From CAYSRM01 sp964475205 (GTDB taxonomy: Bacteria > Verrucomicrobiota > Kiritimatiellia > UBA8416 > CAYSRM01), in NCBI GenBank assembly GCA_964475205.1, contig CAYYVQ010000001.1:87151-151150 (forward strand): a DNA stretch of 64,000 nucleotides, read 5' to 3'. Within the stretch, counting starts at the first letter, position 1. The number at the start of each line of letters is the position of its first letter. The translations under genes and the position numbers were made by a program. Of the stretch, positions 8,441-17,879 are shown in pieces. A model generated the notes under the pieces. It was not told where the DNA came from and did not search any database. It saw only the letters and a list, made by a program, of their open reading frames with translations.

Positions 8441-10243
8441 ATGCCTAACTTTTCACATATACGGAATTTTTCAATTATTGCCCATATCTACCACGGGAAA
8501 TCCACGCTGGCTGATCGTATGCTACAGATTACCCATACCGTGGCTGACCGTGAATTCAGGGACCAACTTCTTGATGACATGGACCTTGAACGTGAACGAG
8601 GCATAACAATAAAATCGCATCCCGTAACAATGAAATACAAGTCGCTTAAAGGCGAAGTATATGAACTCAACCTTATTGATACGCCCGGTCATGTTGATTT
8701 CAGTTATGAAGTCTCTCGCAGTCTGGCTGCCTGCGAGGGCGCGCTGCTTATAATCGACGCGGCGCAGGGTGTTGAAGCTCAAACAGTTGCAAATACTTAC
8801 ATGGCCATAGACAATGATCTGGAGATCATCCCCGTGATCAACAAGATCGACCTTCAAAATGCCAACGTTGAACTTGTAAAAAGCCAGATCGATGAGGCGC
8901 TTGGACTTGACACATCCCAGGTCTACTGCGTCAGCGCCAAAACAGGGGAAGGGGTCAGAGACCTGATGGAAGCCCTTGTGGAAAAAGTCCCGCCGCCTGA
9001 TGCTCCGCCGGAAGGGAAGGGGACCCAGGCCCTGGTAACCGATTCACAGTACGATTTGTTCCGGGGAGTAATCGCCCATGTGAGGGTTTTTGCAGGTTCG
9101 CTGCGACGAGACAATCGTATCAGGTTTATGCAGGAAGGAATAGAATCTGAAATCAAGGAAGTCGGTAGATTTTTCCCGAAACCGAGGGAAGTCAGAAGTC
9201 TGAATTCCGGACAAGTTGGCTATATTGTCAGTTCCATAAAAGATCCCCTTCGCGTCAGAATCGGCGATACTATTACAGATGCCAGGCACCCGGTCGAAAA
9301 ACCTCTACCGGGATTTAAGAAAATCCATCCGGTTGTCTTCAGCGGCGTATATCCTGTTAATACTGCCGATTACGACCGGTTTAAGGACGGTCTTCAAAAA
9401 TTGCGCCTGAACGACTCATCTTTTGTTTATCATCCGGAGACATCACTGGTTCTCGGGTTTGGATTCAGGTGCGGCTTTCTTGGTATGCTGCACATGGAGA
9501 TAATCTACGAACGGCTCAGAAGAGAATTCGATCTTGATGTGATAAGCACGCAGCCTGCGGTAGAATATCGGATCCATCTCAGCGACAAATCTGTTCTCAG
9601 CATCGATAATCCCCACATGATGCCCGATCAGACAAAGATAGAAGAGATCAGGGAACCTATGATAAAGGCATATATTATATGTCTTAACCATCAGATTGGT
9701 GATATCATGAAACTTGCGATGGATCGCAGAGGCAGCGTCACCAATACTGAGTCGCTGGGAAGACAGCGAGTTATGCTGACGTGTAAAATGCCGCTTAACG
9801 AAGTGTTGATCGATTTTCATGATAATCTGAAAAGCGTGAGCCGAGGATATGCTTCCATGGATTATGAACACATCGGCTATGAAGCAAGCGATATAGTGAA
9901 GCTTGACATATTGCTGAACGGGGAAGTGGTAGACGCTTTTTCCTCGCTGGTTCACAGGTCAAAAGCTGAAACCCGCGGCAGACAGGTATGCCAGGCTTTG
10001 AAAGAAGCTGTTCCACAGCACCTTTTCGCAGTTCCTGTTCAGGCTTCGATCGGAAAAAAGATCATTGCAAGAGAAACCATTAAGGCATTGCGCAAGGACG
10101 TTACTGCGAAGCTCTATGGGGGCGATGTTACAAGAAAAAGAAAACTTTTGGAAAAGCAGAAAGCCGGAAAGAAAAGGATGAAGCAGTTTGGCAAAGTCAA
10201 TGTGCCCCAGGAAGCTTTTCTTTCTGTAATGAAGGCAGGTTAA
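8441..10243 (+). CDS. lepA: Elongation factor 4 (LepA), with D-to-Y change in the G1 loop
   Basis: Ribosome-associated GTPase proposed to back-translocate stalled ribosomes. It is 600 aa from ATG 8441, typical length. Domains: GTPase (residues about 1-185) with DTPGHVDF and NKID motifs, then EF-G-like domains and the LepA-specific C-terminal region ending KKRMKQFGKVNVPQEAF. Oddity: the G1 motif reads AHIYHGKST where the family has AHIDHGKST; the codon is TAC rather than GAC at about 8491. That Asp is near-invariant in translational GTPases, so this is either a real variant or a single-base sequence error. The stop overlaps the lepB start (TAATG). Confidence 0.95.
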   Translation: MPNFSHIRNFSIIAHIYHGKSTLADRMLQITHTVADREFRDQLLDDMDLERERGITIKSHPVTMKYKSLKGEVYELNLIDTPGHVDFSYEVSRSLAACEGALLIIDAAQGVEAQTVANTYMAIDNDLEIIPVINKIDLQNANVELVKSQIDEALGLDTSQVYCVSAKTGEGVRDLMEALVEKVPPPDAPPEGKGTQALVTDSQYDLFRGVIAHVRVFAGSLRRDNRIRFMQEGIESEIKEVGRFFPKPREVRSLNSGQVGYIVSSIKDPLRVRIGDTITDARHPVEKPLPGFKKIHPVVFSGVYPVNTADYDRFKDGLQKLRLNDSSFVYHPETSLVLGFGFRCGFLGMLHMEIIYERLRREFDLDVISTQPAVEYRIHLSDKSVLSIDNPHMMPDQTKIEEIREPMIKAYIICLNHQIGDIMKLAMDRRGSVTNTESLGRQRVMLTCKMPLNEVLIDFHDNLKSVSRGYASMDYEHIGYEASDIVKLDILLNGEVVDAFSSLVHRSKAETRGRQVCQALKEAVPQHLFAVPVQASIGKKIIARETIKALRKDVTAKLYGGDVTRKRKLLEKQKAGKKRMKQFGKVNVPQEAFLSVMKAG

Positions 10244-11331
10244 TGAAATATTTTCGCCGACGCAGGATCAGGAAAAACGCAAAGAATCTTGTTCGTCATT
10301 CCCGCCATATACGAAATATGCGGGAAGATCTGATGCGGAAAGACAGGCTCTGCGATATTGAAAATGCGGAAAATGTTCTTAAACGGCTTCAGAAACAACG
10401 AGCAGATACCAGTGAATTACAGGATGCATGTGATAATCTGCTCAAGGCGCTGGAGCCCGCTATACCGCAAAAATCAGTGCCTGGATTGCGTGAAAATTTC
10501 GAGGTAATAGTGGTTGCGGTTGCAGTCGCAATGGCTTTCAGAGCATATTTCTATCAACCTTTCAAAATTCCAACCGGCTCCATGAAAACAACACTGTACG
10601 GGATACATTCACGCTACAAACCAGACCCCGACTGGACAGATTCAATCCCCGCCAGGTACGTTAAATGGTTAATATATGGTGAATGGCACAGGAATATTAA
10701 GGTGACCAGGTCCGGGATTATGAGTCAACTAAATGAACACCAGGAACGCCCCGATGTATACTTTTTTACGATTGGAGGAAAGATCTACAAAGTTCCGAAG
10801 GACGCAGTGTACCGGCGCGAGCTGTCGCATTATCCAGGCGAACATGTACCCGCCGGAACAGTTTTATGGTCCGGCATAGTTACCCAGGGAGACCACATCT
10901 TCGTTGATAAGATGAGGTGGAAAGTTTCTCAACCAGAAAGAGGCCAGGTTATTGTCTTCCGTACCCAGGGAATAAAAGATCTTCTTCCAGGCGCTCATTA
11001 TATAAAGCGTCTCGTTGGAATGCCTCGTGAATATATCACACTGGCTCCGCCACAGGTGCTTATCAACGGCCATGTTCCCACAAACACGCCGATATTTAAT
11101 GAAATAGATTACTCGTTGCCTCGAAAAGAAGCGCGCAGTGAATACAACCTGTTTCTTGAAAAGTACGGCCAGACAGCTTTTATTCCCGAAGGCGAGTATT
11201 TTGTTTTGGGCGACAATTCGAAAAACAGCAAAGATGGCAGGTACTGGGGTACAGTTCCGGAAGAAAACACCGTTGGACCGGCAGTTATGGTCTATTGGCC
11301 GATTTCCTCGCGCTGGGGCACAATTCGCTGA
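10243..11331 (+). CDS. lepB: Signal peptidase I
   Basis: Inner-membrane Ser/Lys protease that removes signal peptides from exported proteins. It is 362 aa, with a long charged, coiled N-terminal part (about residues 1-80) ahead of a single membrane segment (about 85-105). Catalytic Ser in FKIPTGSMKTTL, general-base Lys in YIKRLVGMP, and the conserved GDNSKNSKDGRYWG box at the C-terminus. About 100 residues separate Ser from the GDHIFVDK box, more than in E. coli LepB. It follows lepA with a 1-nt overlap, a common lepAB order. Confidence 0.94.
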   Translation: MKYFRRRRIRKNAKNLVRHSRHIRNMREDLMRKDRLCDIENAENVLKRLQKQRADTSELQDACDNLLKALEPAIPQKSVPGLRENFEVIVVAVAVAMAFRAYFYQPFKIPTGSMKTTLYGIHSRYKPDPDWTDSIPARYVKWLIYGEWHRNIKVTRSGIMSQLNEHQERPDVYFFTIGGKIYKVPKDAVYRRELSHYPGEHVPAGTVLWSGIVTQGDHIFVDKMRWKVSQPERGQVIVFRTQGIKDLLPGAHYIKRLVGMPREYITLAPPQVLINGHVPTNTPIFNEIDYSLPRKEARSEYNLFLEKYGQTAFIPEGEYFVLGDNSKNSKDGRYWGTVPEENTVGPAVMVYWPISSRWGTIR

Positions 11332-11496
11332 GCTGAACTGATAAGAGCCCTCATAAATTCAAAATATTCCAAGTGGAAGTCACGACCCGCCAGAACGTCG
11401 TATAATATATCTTATGTCTACTCGATAGCGATAAGTGACACAATATGTTGTGTTTTCGGGTTCAGCGGCTCGTTGAGGGCACGATCATAAAAAAGT

Positions 11497-12405
11497 CTAT
11501 TTAAGGCGATAGATCAGTCGCCGTTCTTTTCCGTCGCGCTCAAGGCCCAGGACAAAAGTATTCGCCTGGTCTTTTGCAAATTGATGGATAAAGAGTTCAG
11601 CACGCTTGCGGCTGGTCATCTTTATCGAGTTGACCTCCCGCACAATATCGCCGTCTCTAAGCCCTGTGGCCTCAAAAAACTCGTCCTCGCCCTCGATGCC
11701 GATTTCGTATCCTTCTATGCCGCCTGAATTATCATATATGGGGTCAAATGAATCAAAGACCTGTACAAGCCGTTCGGGCCTGTTGCGCAATTCCTGGTAA
11801 TAATCGAGCAGGGCGCCTCTATCTAATTCCCACCTGTGGTCGTTAACCTTTCTGGCGCCGAACTTATTATTGTCTTGTTCGAGGGAATTGGCATCCTGAT
11901 CATCCTTTCCCCTGCCCCTTCCGGAAAAACTCAGCCATAACTCGGTCTCCTTGCCCCCCTGGATCAAAACTATTTTTTCCCGAAATATGCTCTGAACAAT
12001 GATGTCGTCCGCAAGGACCTCCTTTTCCCCAACAATGTGCTGGGTCCCGATTTCAATATTGTCAACAATGGCTTTCCGCATTCTGTTATTCATCGCACGG
12101 TCATATACGAAATAAGTGCCTACAAGTCCAAATTTTGAGGCAAGACCGGATTCCTTGGAATATGATGCAATGTTGTAAGGATTGCTGAATACGGCCCAGT
12201 CAAAGTCGGTTTCAATCGAAGGCGGCTGCAAATGAGGTGTTTTGATCCCCGCATCATCTGTCTGAACTGTTGCGGAAACAGCAGGAACAGCAAGAATATA
12301 CTGGGTCACAAGCCATCCTGTCAGCACAAGGACAACAGCCATGACCAACCAGGCTAACTTTAAGTAGAGCCTGGATAATGAATCATCAAGAACTGGAATT
12401 CTCAT
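11497..12405 (-). CDS. GspC-like type II secretion inner-membrane protein with PDZ domain
   Basis: Protein of 302 aa with one N-terminal membrane helix (about residues 14-38), a periplasmic region resembling the GspC homology domain (FGLVGTYFVYD..., IGTQHIVGEKEVL) and a C-terminal PDZ-like domain (about 205-302) with GLRDGDIVREVNSI. GspC links the type II secretin to the inner-membrane platform. No other gsp gene is in the window, so it is isolated here. The assignment rests on domain order. A generic PDZ membrane protein is the alternative. Confidence 0.75.
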   Translation of the reverse strand: MRIPVLDDSLSRLYLKLAWLVMAVVLVLTGWLVTQYILAVPAVSATVQTDDAGIKTPHLQPPSIETDFDWAVFSNPYNIASYSKESGLASKFGLVGTYFVYDRAMNNRMRKAIVDNIEIGTQHIVGEKEVLADDIIVQSIFREKIVLIQGGKETELWLSFSGRGRGKDDQDANSLEQDNNKFGARKVNDHRWELDRGALLDYYQELRNRPERLVQVFDSFDPIYDNSGGIEGYEIGIEGEDEFFEATGLRDGDIVREVNSIKMTSRKRAELFIHQFAKDQANTFVLGLERDGKERRLIYRLK

Positions 12406-12462
12406 TACAATTTGAACCTCATCAGCCGGTTTGATTCGTTCAGAAATAAAGGTCCGGCAGTA

Positions 12463-12858
12463 GTTGAGCGGACTTCATAAGCCGGATTCTGTCACGCCGA
12501 CTGAACAGCGCTCGATCATTTATCTAAGCGATCTACCCGGGATCCTGAATACATTGTATTCATCACGGCGGGCGAACCTTTGGATCCTCTATTCGATCTT
12601 GCTTCGGACGGGGTTTGCCATGCGAAATACCTCGCGGTATTCCCGGTGGTCTCTTACACCACCCTTTCACCCTTACCACGTCACAAAAGCAACTTTCGCC
12701 ACTTTTGTGAACGGGGCGGTTTGCTTTCTGCGGCACTTTCCATATTTCCCGTTTCAATGAGAAACTCCCCGCATTTCGCGGGGCGTCCTGCCCTGTGAAG
12801 TCCGGACTTTCCTCTCCGGAATAGCGATATTCCGAAGCGATCGATCCGTCCGCTCAAC
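12463..12858 (-). ncRNA. rnpB: RNase P RNA (class A)
   Basis: Catalytic RNA of RNase P, which matures tRNA 5' ends. On the minus strand it begins GTTGAGCGGAC and ends GTCCGCTCAAC, a perfect 11-bp P1 helix. Conserved pieces follow in order: GAGGAAAGTCCGGACT near the 5' end, the GGGTGAAAGGGTGG-type region, AAACCCCGTCC-like AAACCCCGTCCG, and GACAGAATCCGGCTTATG at the 3' end. Length is about 396 nt, normal for class A. It sits between the GspC-like gene and the Zn-ribbon gene on the same strand. Confidence 0.95.
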
Positions 12859-12861
12859 ACC

Positions 12862-13551
12862 TTAATATAACAGCCTTCCACAAAAATCGCAACGCACCAT
12901 TCCAAGCCTTTTTTTCGCGTCATGCCTGACATAGGTCGGCAATTTCATATGGCATCCTCCGCAAACGCTGTCTTTCAACTCTACCAGGGCCCGATCTTTG
13001 CTTTTCATGATGGATTCATACTGCTGGAGCCACTCTCTATCAATACCCTTGACCATATCCTCCCGTTCCTTCTTTGCGGAATTTAAACGGGTTTCTATTT
13101 CAGCGGCTCTTTTGTCTAGCTCCTTGAGGTCTTCTGCCAACGCAGCTTCCTCTTCTGAAAGGGTCTCTTGCCTCTTTTTAATTTGGGCTTTAACTTTCTC
13201 TACACTTTCCATCGCAACAAGTTGCCTGTCTTCAATCTCGGATATCCGGTTCTGCATGCCCTGGATTTCAGCAGACATTGCCCGGTACTCTTTGTTGGTC
13301 TTGATTTCCAACTGCTGGCTTTTCAATTTCTGAATCTTCTCTATGCAACTTTCGCTTTCGAGCTCAAGGTCTTTTACTGCAGATTGTTTCTGCTGCAGAA
13401 GGCTCTGGTCAGAAGCAATCTTCGCCTTGTGTTCGGCGAGACGTTCCTCTTCGGCTTTCTTGCGCGCAGGAATATCCTTCTTTTCTTTTTCCATATGCCT
13501 TATTTCGACGTCTTTTTCCTGCACGTCGAGAAGTTTGTCGACTACATCCAC
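12862..13551 (-). CDS. Coiled-coil Zn-ribbon protein (COG1579-like)
   Basis: 229 aa from a GTG at 13551. Residues about 10-180 form a long charged coiled coil, followed by a C-terminal zinc ribbon with CGGCHMKLP and CDFCGRLLY (CxxC...CxxC). This matches the widespread COG1579 family, of uncertain function but often proposed to bind nucleic acids. It lies just upstream of rnpB on the same strand and downstream of the riboflavin genes. No more precise function can be supported. Confidence 0.85.
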   Translation of the reverse strand: MDVVDKLLDVQEKDVEIRHMEKEKKDIPARKKAEEERLAEHKAKIASDQSLLQQKQSAVKDLELESESCIEKIQKLKSQQLEIKTNKEYRAMSAEIQGMQNRISEIEDRQLVAMESVEKVKAQIKKRQETLSEEEAALAEDLKELDKRAAEIETRLNSAKKEREDMVKGIDREWLQQYESIMKSKDRALVELKDSVCGGCHMKLPTYVRHDAKKRLGMVRCDFCGRLLY

Positions 13552-13619
13552 GAGAACCCCTTATCTGCTTATTGAAAAACTTAACATTATACAAGCGGCT
13601 CGTTTCTGTCAAACAGTTG

Positions 13620-14261
13620 CTACAAAATAAAGCCTGCATTGCGCAGCTTTTTCTCTGTAACTTCGTCTTTTGCCTGTTCTGCCAACATCCTCCGCACATA
13701 TTTGCCGACCATGTCGAACTCAACATTGACCTCGTCGCCGGAACTCACTTCTTTAAGATTCGTATGAAACAGCGTAAACGGTATGATTTTAACGGCAAAA
13801 GTTTCCGCAGCGGGATCGCAGACTGTAAGACTCACACCATTTAAAGCAACAGATCCCTTGTCGACTACATTCACTGCACATAAAGCGCCGGGCTTTACTC
13901 TGAGAACCGTATCCCCACCCTCATCACTGACGTCGCAAACCGGCGCGACACAGTCTATGTGGCCGGAAACAAAGTGCCCGCCAAACCGGCCGTTGGCAGG
14001 AACGGCTCTTTCCAGGTTAACCCGACGTCCAGCCGAGGCGCTTCCAAGGCAGGTACGCTCTAAAGTTTCCTGCAGAACATTGCAGTGAAAGCGGTCCTTT
14101 TCCGCCTCTGTAACTGTCAGGCATACGCCGTCTACAGAAACGCTTTCGCCCGGGGAAAGAGGCTGGTCAAACCGTTCGTGAGTGATGGTAAGGCTGCACG
14201 ATTTACCAGCAACGCGTTTTATCCCGATTGTTCCCGTTTTTTCAATAATTCCAGTAAACAT
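13620..14261 (-). CDS. ribE: Riboflavin synthase alpha chain
   Basis: Dismutates two 6,7-dimethyl-8-ribityllumazines to riboflavin, the last step of the pathway. It is 213 aa from ATG 14261. The start MFTGIIEKTG and the duplicated lumazine-binding domains are diagnostic: first half SVDGVCLTVTEA, second half SVALNGVSLTV, with GGHFVSGHID between them. An extended C-terminal tail (MLAEQAKDEVTEKK) follows the usual end. The ribD stop lies only 2 nt upstream of this ATG, so translation is probably coupled. Confidence 0.95.
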   Translation of the reverse strand: MFTGIIEKTGTIGIKRVAGKSCSLTITHERFDQPLSPGESVSVDGVCLTVTEAEKDRFHCNVLQETLERTCLGSASAGRRVNLERAVPANGRFGGHFVSGHIDCVAPVCDVSDEGGDTVLRVKPGALCAVNVVDKGSVALNGVSLTVCDPAAETFAVKIIPFTLFHTNLKEVSSGDEVNVEFDMVGKYVRRMLAEQAKDEVTEKKLRNAGFIL

Positions 14262-14263
14262 TT

Positions 14264-15415
14264 TCACACACTTCCTGCCAGCACCTGTGAAACCACCGAA
14301 CCTCGGACGCCGGAAACCTGAGAACCTGGAAATGCAGTAACCGCCAGATCCTGTCCGATGCGGCGTGTGTTGGCAAAGTCAAGCCTTATAGCTTTGCTCA
14401 GGCTCCGGTTGCGTCCGCCAACGGCAGGTCTGGATTGATCGCCTCCCAGGATGGACGGAGCCAGAAAAAAAAGATATTCATCAATGAGCCCTTTTTCCAT
14501 TAGCCCTGCCGTCAGGATGCCGCCACCTTCGCATAACACATGATGCACCCCTTCGACACCAAGTTTTTTCATCAAGGCTTTCAAAGATACCATGCCTCCC
14601 GATTGCTGCAACCGCCAGACCGTTGCGCCGCATTGTCTGTATTGTTCCTGTCGTCGCATGCAGCACATTGCAGTAGTTGCGATGATTGTGCTCCCGGGAT
14701 CATCTGCACGAAAAATTTTCCCTGATGGCGGCGTAGAACCGCGGGTATCGACAACAACCCTCAAAAGCCTTCCTTTGCATTTCAAACCATCGGTAAGCCC
14801 GGGATTATCCCTTGTTGCGGTGCCTGATCCGACAAGGACGACGTCGACCTTGCGTCTTATCTTTCCAACCATCTCTCTGGATTCCACGCCGGTAATCCAC
14901 TTGGAATGATATCGATAGTCCGCAATTTTACCGTCAATTGTCATGCCAAGTTTCAGTGTCACAAATGGAATACCTGTAAGCGACCATTTTATGTAAGGCT
15001 GAAGCATGCGGTGAATGTCGTCTTTCATGCAGCCGGTATCCACGGAAATGCCGTTGCCACGCAGAATGTTCTGCGCTTTTCCCCTGTTTACCGGATTGCT
15101 GTCTTCAGCTGCAATTACAACTCGTCTTATTCCGCTACGGATGATAGCCTCTGTGCAAGGCGGTGTCCGGCCGGTGGTGCTGCAAGGCTCCAGAGTAACA
15201 TAAAGCGTTGCGCCGCGAGCCATGGTTCCAGCCCTGCTGATCGCCTTGGCCTCAGCATGCGCCTTACCCGCACAAGAATGATATCCCTCCGATACTTTTC
15301 GCCCCCCGGATACCAGTACCGCTCCTACGGGCGGATTTGGCCTGGTTTGGCCGAGACCGCGATATGCCAGCTTCATCGCTTTGTTCATCCAGTAGATGTC
15401 GGAATCAGTCTTCAA
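14264..15415 (-). CDS. ribD: Bifunctional pyrimidine deaminase / reductase RibD
   Basis: Deaminates and reduces the pyrimidine intermediate in riboflavin synthesis. It is 383 aa. N-terminal deaminase domain with the zinc site HAEAKAI (about residues 48-54) and TLEPCSTTGRTPPC. C-terminal reductase domain starts near TLKLGMTIDGKIAD and includes VLVGSGTATRDNP and LCEGGG. Second gene from the end of the rib operon; the following ribE start is coupled to its stop. Confidence 0.95.
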   Translation of the reverse strand: MKTDSDIYWMNKAMKLAYRGLGQTRPNPPVGAVLVSGGRKVSEGYHSCAGKAHAEAKAISRAGTMARGATLYVTLEPCSTTGRTPPCTEAIIRSGIRRVVIAAEDSNPVNRGKAQNILRGNGISVDTGCMKDDIHRMLQPYIKWSLTGIPFVTLKLGMTIDGKIADYRYHSKWITGVESREMVGKIRRKVDVVLVGSGTATRDNPGLTDGLKCKGRLLRVVVDTRGSTPPSGKIFRADDPGSTIIATTAMCCMRRQEQYRQCGATVWRLQQSGGMVSLKALMKKLGVEGVHHVLCEGGGILTAGLMEKGLIDEYLFFLAPSILGGDQSRPAVGGRNRSLSKAIRLDFANTRRIGQDLAVTAFPGSQVSGVRGSVVSQVLAGSV

Positions 15416-15427
15416 GTAAAAGGGTCC

Positions 15428-15862
15428 CTATTCCTGTTTTGCGCCTGTACGCAAGGGACGGTCAAGGTGGCGTAAAACGCGGTCCAGTATGCCGTTGACG
15501 AACCGTGAGGATTCATTGGAGCTGAAATACTTAGCAAGATCTACAGCTTCATTGACGGAAACCACCGGCGGAATGTCCGGATACCGGTCCATCTCATAAA
15601 TTGCCATACGCATAACATTGCGGTCCACGATGCCCATCCTGTTGATTTCCCAGTTCATGGCATATTTTTGGATAATCCCGTCAATGCGTGAAAGCTCGGC
15701 AAGCACACCCTGAACGGTAGTTTCCACGAAATCACGCGTGCGAGTGTGGGCATTCTTATCAACCCAGAATTCTTCAAAAACCTCATCAGGAGGCGCTGGA
15801 TTCATATCCATCTGAAACAAAAGCTGCACTATATATTCCCGTGCTTCCCTGCGATTGGTCAC
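15428..15862 (-). CDS. nusB: Transcription antitermination factor NusB
   Basis: All-helical RNA-binding factor that acts with NusE in rRNA antitermination. It is 144 aa, normal length. The N-terminus RREAREYIVQLLFQMD and the C-terminal VSVNEAVDLAKYFSSNESSRFVNGILD are diagnostic. It sits between ribH and ribD, an arrangement common in many bacteria. Confidence 0.94.
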   Translation of the reverse strand: MTNRREAREYIVQLLFQMDMNPAPPDEVFEEFWVDKNAHTRTRDFVETTVQGVLAELSRIDGIIQKYAMNWEINRMGIVDRNVMRMAIYEMDRYPDIPPVVSVNEAVDLAKYFSSNESSRFVNGILDRVLRHLDRPLRTGAKQE

Positions 15863-15874
15863 TGTGTTTTCCTC

Positions 15875-16351
15875 TCAGGCTCCGCTTGCTTTTAATTCAG
15901 CGTAAAGTCCCGCCATTTCGATCGCAGAAAGAACAGCCTGCCACCCCTTGTTGCCTGCTTTTGTTCCGCATCGCTCTATAGCCTGCTCAAGACTATTGGC
16001 ACATACAACCCCGTTTATGACCGGCAAGGAAGTTTCCATCGCTGTTCTGGCAAGAGAGCGGGACACCTGGGTATTTATGAGTTCGGCATGCGGAGTAGCG
16101 CCTTGCACTACCGCTCCAAGAGCAACAATGCAACTGTGCTTTCCGCCCCTTGCAAACATGTCTGCAACGAGGGGTATTTCGTTGGCTCCCGGAACCCAGG
16201 CAACACCGATATCATCTTCATTTCCACCGTGCCGAAGAAAGCAATCCCTGGCGCCCTCCAGTAATTGCCGGGTCAGAAAATCATTAAAACGACTTATTAC
16301 AACAGCGATTTTCAACCCATCCGCCGTCAATTTTCCGGAAAATTCTTTCAT
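15875..16351 (-). CDS. ribH: 6,7-dimethyl-8-ribityllumazine synthase
   Basis: Condenses the pyrimidine and butanone-phosphate precursors to lumazine. It is 158 aa. Motifs: VVISRFNDFLTRQLLEGA, VPGANEIPL, LGAVVQGATPHAE with the catalytic His, and INGVVCANSLEQA. It lies between ribBA (38 bp upstream) and nusB in the FMN-riboswitch operon. Confidence 0.95.
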   Translation of the reverse strand: MKEFSGKLTADGLKIAVVISRFNDFLTRQLLEGARDCFLRHGGNEDDIGVAWVPGANEIPLVADMFARGGKHSCIVALGAVVQGATPHAELINTQVSRSLARTAMETSLPVINGVVCANSLEQAIERCGTKAGNKGWQAVLSAIEMAGLYAELKASGA

Positions 16352-16389
16352 TTAATCCCTCCTCTTTGTCACGAGCCAACGCTTTTTTA

Positions 16390-17592
16390 CTAAAACATAT
16401 GGCCCATTTTATCTCTTTTTGTACTCAGGTATCTTTCGTTTTCTTTTGTCCAGGCAACCGGCATTGTCACTCGCTCGACAACTTCCAGTCCATAGCCTTC
16501 CAGCCCGACAAGTTTCTTTGGATTGTTTGTGAGCAGCCGTATACGGCTCACCCCCAGATCACACAGTATCTGTGCGCCTATCCCGTAATCTCTCAGGTCT
16601 GCAGGAAAGCCCAGATGCTCGTTGGCCTGAACTGTATCCATGCCTTTTTCCTGCAATGCATAGGCGTGTATCTTGTTGGAAAGACCGATACCTCTGCCCT
16701 CCTGGCGCATATACAGCACAACCCCCCTGCCCTCTTGTGCTATCATGCGCATGGCTGCATGAAGTTGAGAACCGCAATCGCATCTCAATGAACCGAAAAC
16801 ATCCCCCGTAAGACATTCGCTGTGAACACGGACCAGGACGGGAGACGGTTGATCAACATCTCCAATAACCAACGCAACATGGCTGTGCCGATCCACGGAT
16901 GATTCATACAACCTCAGTTCAAATTCCCCGTATTGAGTCGGTAGTTTGACTGACCTGATGTATTCAATGAGACGCTCTTTCTTGCGCCTGTAAGCTATAA
17001 TATCTGCGATGCTGACAATTTTGAGTCCATGCTCTCCGGCGAAACGCTTAAGATCAGGCAATCTTGCCATTGTCCCGTCTTCATTAAGTATCTCACATAT
17101 AACTCCTGCCGGTTTCAATTCCGCGAGCCTGGCCATATCAACTGATGCTTCGGTATGACCCGCCCGCCGCAGAACACCGCCTTCCTTTGCTTCCAGGGGG
17201 AATACATGGCCGGGGCTCACAAGGTCTTTGCCAGTAGACTGATCATTAACCAGAGTCAATATTGTCGCAGACCTGTCGTAGGCGCTGATACCGGTAGTTA
17301 TACCCTTGGCAGCGTCCACAGATTCCATAAACGCCGTATCAAACCTGTCCCCGGGGCCTCGCAATGCCATCCGCGAAAGGCCCATTTTCTCAAGCTGCCC
17401 GGCAGTTAGTGAAACACAGATCAGACCTCTTCCGTGTTTTGCCATGAAATTGATCTTTTCGGGTTCGGCCTTTTCCGCTGCCATAACAAGGTCGCCTTCG
17501 TTTTCCCTGCGTTCGTCGTCAGTAACAACAATAAGGTCTCCGTTGCGTATTGCAGCGATTCCTTCTTCTACACTATTTAAATTTCCGGTCAT
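16390..17592 (-). CDS. ribBA: Bifunctional DHBP synthase / GTP cyclohydrolase II
   Basis: Supplies both riboflavin precursors. N-terminal RibB half (about residues 1-200) has DDERRENEGDLVMAAE and GHTEASVDMARLA. C-terminal RibA half has CLTGDVFGSLRCDCG (zinc site), YMRQEGRGIGL and GIGAQILCDLGV. It is 400 aa from ATG 17592. Earlier in-frame starts at 17646-17718 would translate through the terminator hairpin, so they are less likely. First gene of the operon, directly after an FMN riboswitch and terminator. Confidence 0.95.
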   Translation of the reverse strand: MTGNLNSVEEGIAAIRNGDLIVVTDDERRENEGDLVMAAEKAEPEKINFMAKHGRGLICVSLTAGQLEKMGLSRMALRGPGDRFDTAFMESVDAAKGITTGISAYDRSATILTLVNDQSTGKDLVSPGHVFPLEAKEGGVLRRAGHTEASVDMARLAELKPAGVICEILNEDGTMARLPDLKRFAGEHGLKIVSIADIIAYRRKKERLIEYIRSVKLPTQYGEFELRLYESSVDRHSHVALVIGDVDQPSPVLVRVHSECLTGDVFGSLRCDCGSQLHAAMRMIAQEGRGVVLYMRQEGRGIGLSNKIHAYALQEKGMDTVQANEHLGFPADLRDYGIGAQILCDLGVSRIRLLTNNPKKLVGLEGYGLEVVERVTMPVAWTKENERYLSTKRDKMGHMF

Positions 17593-17605
17593 AATTTTTC
17601 CGTCC

Positions 17606-17640
17606 AACAAAAAACCCGAAGGCAAAAACCTTCGGGTATA
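17606..17640 (-). terminator. Intrinsic terminator of the FMN riboswitch
   Basis: On the minus strand the stem CCCGAAGG / CCTTCGGG (17615-17622 with 17629-17636) is followed by a run of T residues (A run 17608-17613 on the plus strand). It lies between the riboswitch and the ribBA start, the classic position for FMN-dependent transcription attenuation. Confidence 0.88.
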
Positions 17641-17670
17641 TTCCATGATCATTTTCCTTTCGGAAAAAAC

Positions 17671-17780
17671 CTGCCCTCTCCCTTCCAGACTATACTGTCG
17701 GTCGTGTAATTCCAACACGTCAATCCCTATAATCAGGACTCGCGGACTGTTACCGCCGGTTAGGATTTTCAGGGCATCTT
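17671..17780 (-). promoter_or_regulatory. FMN riboswitch (RFN element)
   Basis: The minus strand reads in order GATGCCCTG, CCTAACCGGCGGTAACAG, GTCCGCGAG, a peripheral stem, then ACCGACAGTATAGTCTGGAA and GGGAGAGGGCAG, matching the conserved core of the RFN element. The closing P1 helix pairs GCCCT with AGGGC. FMN binding should favour the downstream terminator and shut off ribBA-ribH-nusB-ribD-ribE. Confidence 0.92.
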
Positions 17781-17879
17781 ATTTATTAGGGAACCCCAAT
17801 CACCCGATCCCGAAGACATACTTAACGCCATAATTTACATCATTCGTTTCATAAGCGCAACCCGTAAAATTGTGTTTTG

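Noticed and set aside
12464..12932. Short open frames on both strands across 12.46-12.93 kb
   Set aside because: The region is the RNase P RNA; P1 pairing and conserved core sequences explain it.
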